Shown here piece after piece: positions 20,813 through 20,941 of a stretch of 20,941 nucleotides of DNA. The notes under the pieces were generated by a model. It was not told where the DNA came from. It made no database searches and saw only the letters and a list, made by a program, of their open reading frames with translations. The translations under genes were made by a program, and so were the position numbers. Origin of the DNA: a virus; the IMG/VR virus record IMGVR_UViG_3300006922_000237, positions 1-20,941 of that record; one strand, written 5' to 3'. Each line of letters starts with the position of its first letter. Position 1 is the stretch's first letter.

Positions 20813-20941
20813 TTTTTTTTTGAATCAGTTTGTGGATTCCTATTAAAACCTGTATTTAAATCATTACCCAAGATTCGAGATTCTGTCATTGCCTTGATAA
20901 TCTTCTCAATATCCTCTGAAGTAATATCTTCAAGCCAATTA
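20809..20941 (-). CDS. Tail assembly chaperone, zero-frame product, C-terminal end (gpG-like, partial)
   Basis: The last 43 residues of a gene that starts beyond the window: NWLEDITSEDIEKIIKAMTE, SRILGNDLNTGFNRNP, QTDSKKK and stop at 20809. The helical N-part and disordered Gln/Ser/Lys end agree with the zero-frame chaperone product found just upstream of the tape measure gene in siphophages. The final codons lie in a run of ten A residues immediately followed by the TAA stop, where a -1 shift would join it to the next frame. Confidence 0.72.
   Translation of the reverse strand, partial: NWLEDITSEDIEKIIKAMTESRILGNDLNTGFNRNPQTDSKKK
20812..20821 (-). promoter_or_regulatory. Ten-A slippery run for -1 frameshift in tail chaperone
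   Basis: On the minus strand TC is followed by ten A and then TAACCG. The zero frame reads TCA AAA AAA AAA TAA and stops. Re-reading one base gives ATA ACC GAT and an open frame of about 109 codons. Ribosomal -1 slipping on A-AAA-AAA or transcriptional slippage adding one A would both produce the fusion. Confidence 0.75.

Noticed and set aside
1-20941. tRNA genes, CRISPR arrays, insertion sequences or phage attachment sites
   Set aside because: No cloverleaf-like segments, spaced repeats, transposase or integrase motifs, or paired terminal repeats were seen by eye.

Overview
The window is a stretch of a tailed double-stranded DNA phage or prophage (siphovirus-like, HK97-type head) whose host is most likely a member of the Bacteroidota, probably a flavobacterium. 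The evidence is strong AT bias, almost no Shine-Dalgarno sequences, and repeated copies of the Bacteroidota promoter -7 element TAnnTTTG just upstream of genes. Every supported gene is on the minus strand, so transcription runs from high to low coordinates. No tRNA, rRNA, CRISPR, insertion sequence or integrase is seen. No gene-free stretch exceeds about 120 bases.

In transcription order (right to left): (1) Tail module, 20941-13244: a tail assembly chaperone pair joined by an apparent -1 frameshift on a run of ten A residues, the tape measure protein, a 1007-residue modular Cys- and Thr-rich tail protein, a glycosyltransferase-like protein, and a 445-residue putative tail protein. (2) Recombination and replication module, 13205-7165: a Cys-rich small protein, a small HTH-like protein, an ERF annealing protein, a small protein with an SSB-like acidic tip, a terminator hairpin, a 46-residue coiled coil, a RecE/Cas4-like PD-(D/E)xK exonuclease, a DnaA-domain-IV-like plus VRR-NUC fusion, a winged-helix replication protein, a DUF5664-like dATP/dGTP diphosphohydrolase-domain protein, and a T7 gp4-like primase-helicase. 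(3) Small accessory genes, 7152-5625, including an HExxH metallopeptidase-like protein. (4) Packaging and head module, 5523-1: small and large terminase, portal with an unusual C-terminal extension, a MuF-like minor head protein fused to a zincin-like domain, a 67-residue protein, and the start of an HK97-type prohead protease. Major capsid and connector genes would follow beyond position 1, and the rest of the tail genes beyond 20941.

How the parts fit: ERF protein, exonuclease and SSB-like protein form a plausible annealing recombination set. The winged-helix protein, DnaA-like/VRR-NUC protein and primase-helicase form the replication set. Terminases, portal, MuF protein and protease build and fill the head. 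Chaperone, tape measure and the tail proteins build the tail.

The most notable signals are: five genes whose start codon lies exactly four bases after a TAnnTTTG box, predicting leaderless or nearly leaderless transcripts; a small-terminase start that must be moved because the longer reading frame runs through a terminator hairpin; the chaperone frameshift; a glycosyltransferase-like gene directly after a tail gene with mucin-like Thr/Pro/Gln linkers and repeated Cys modules; and domain fusions in the portal, MuF and DnaA-like proteins. All functional names come from recognising motifs by eye; no database search was run.
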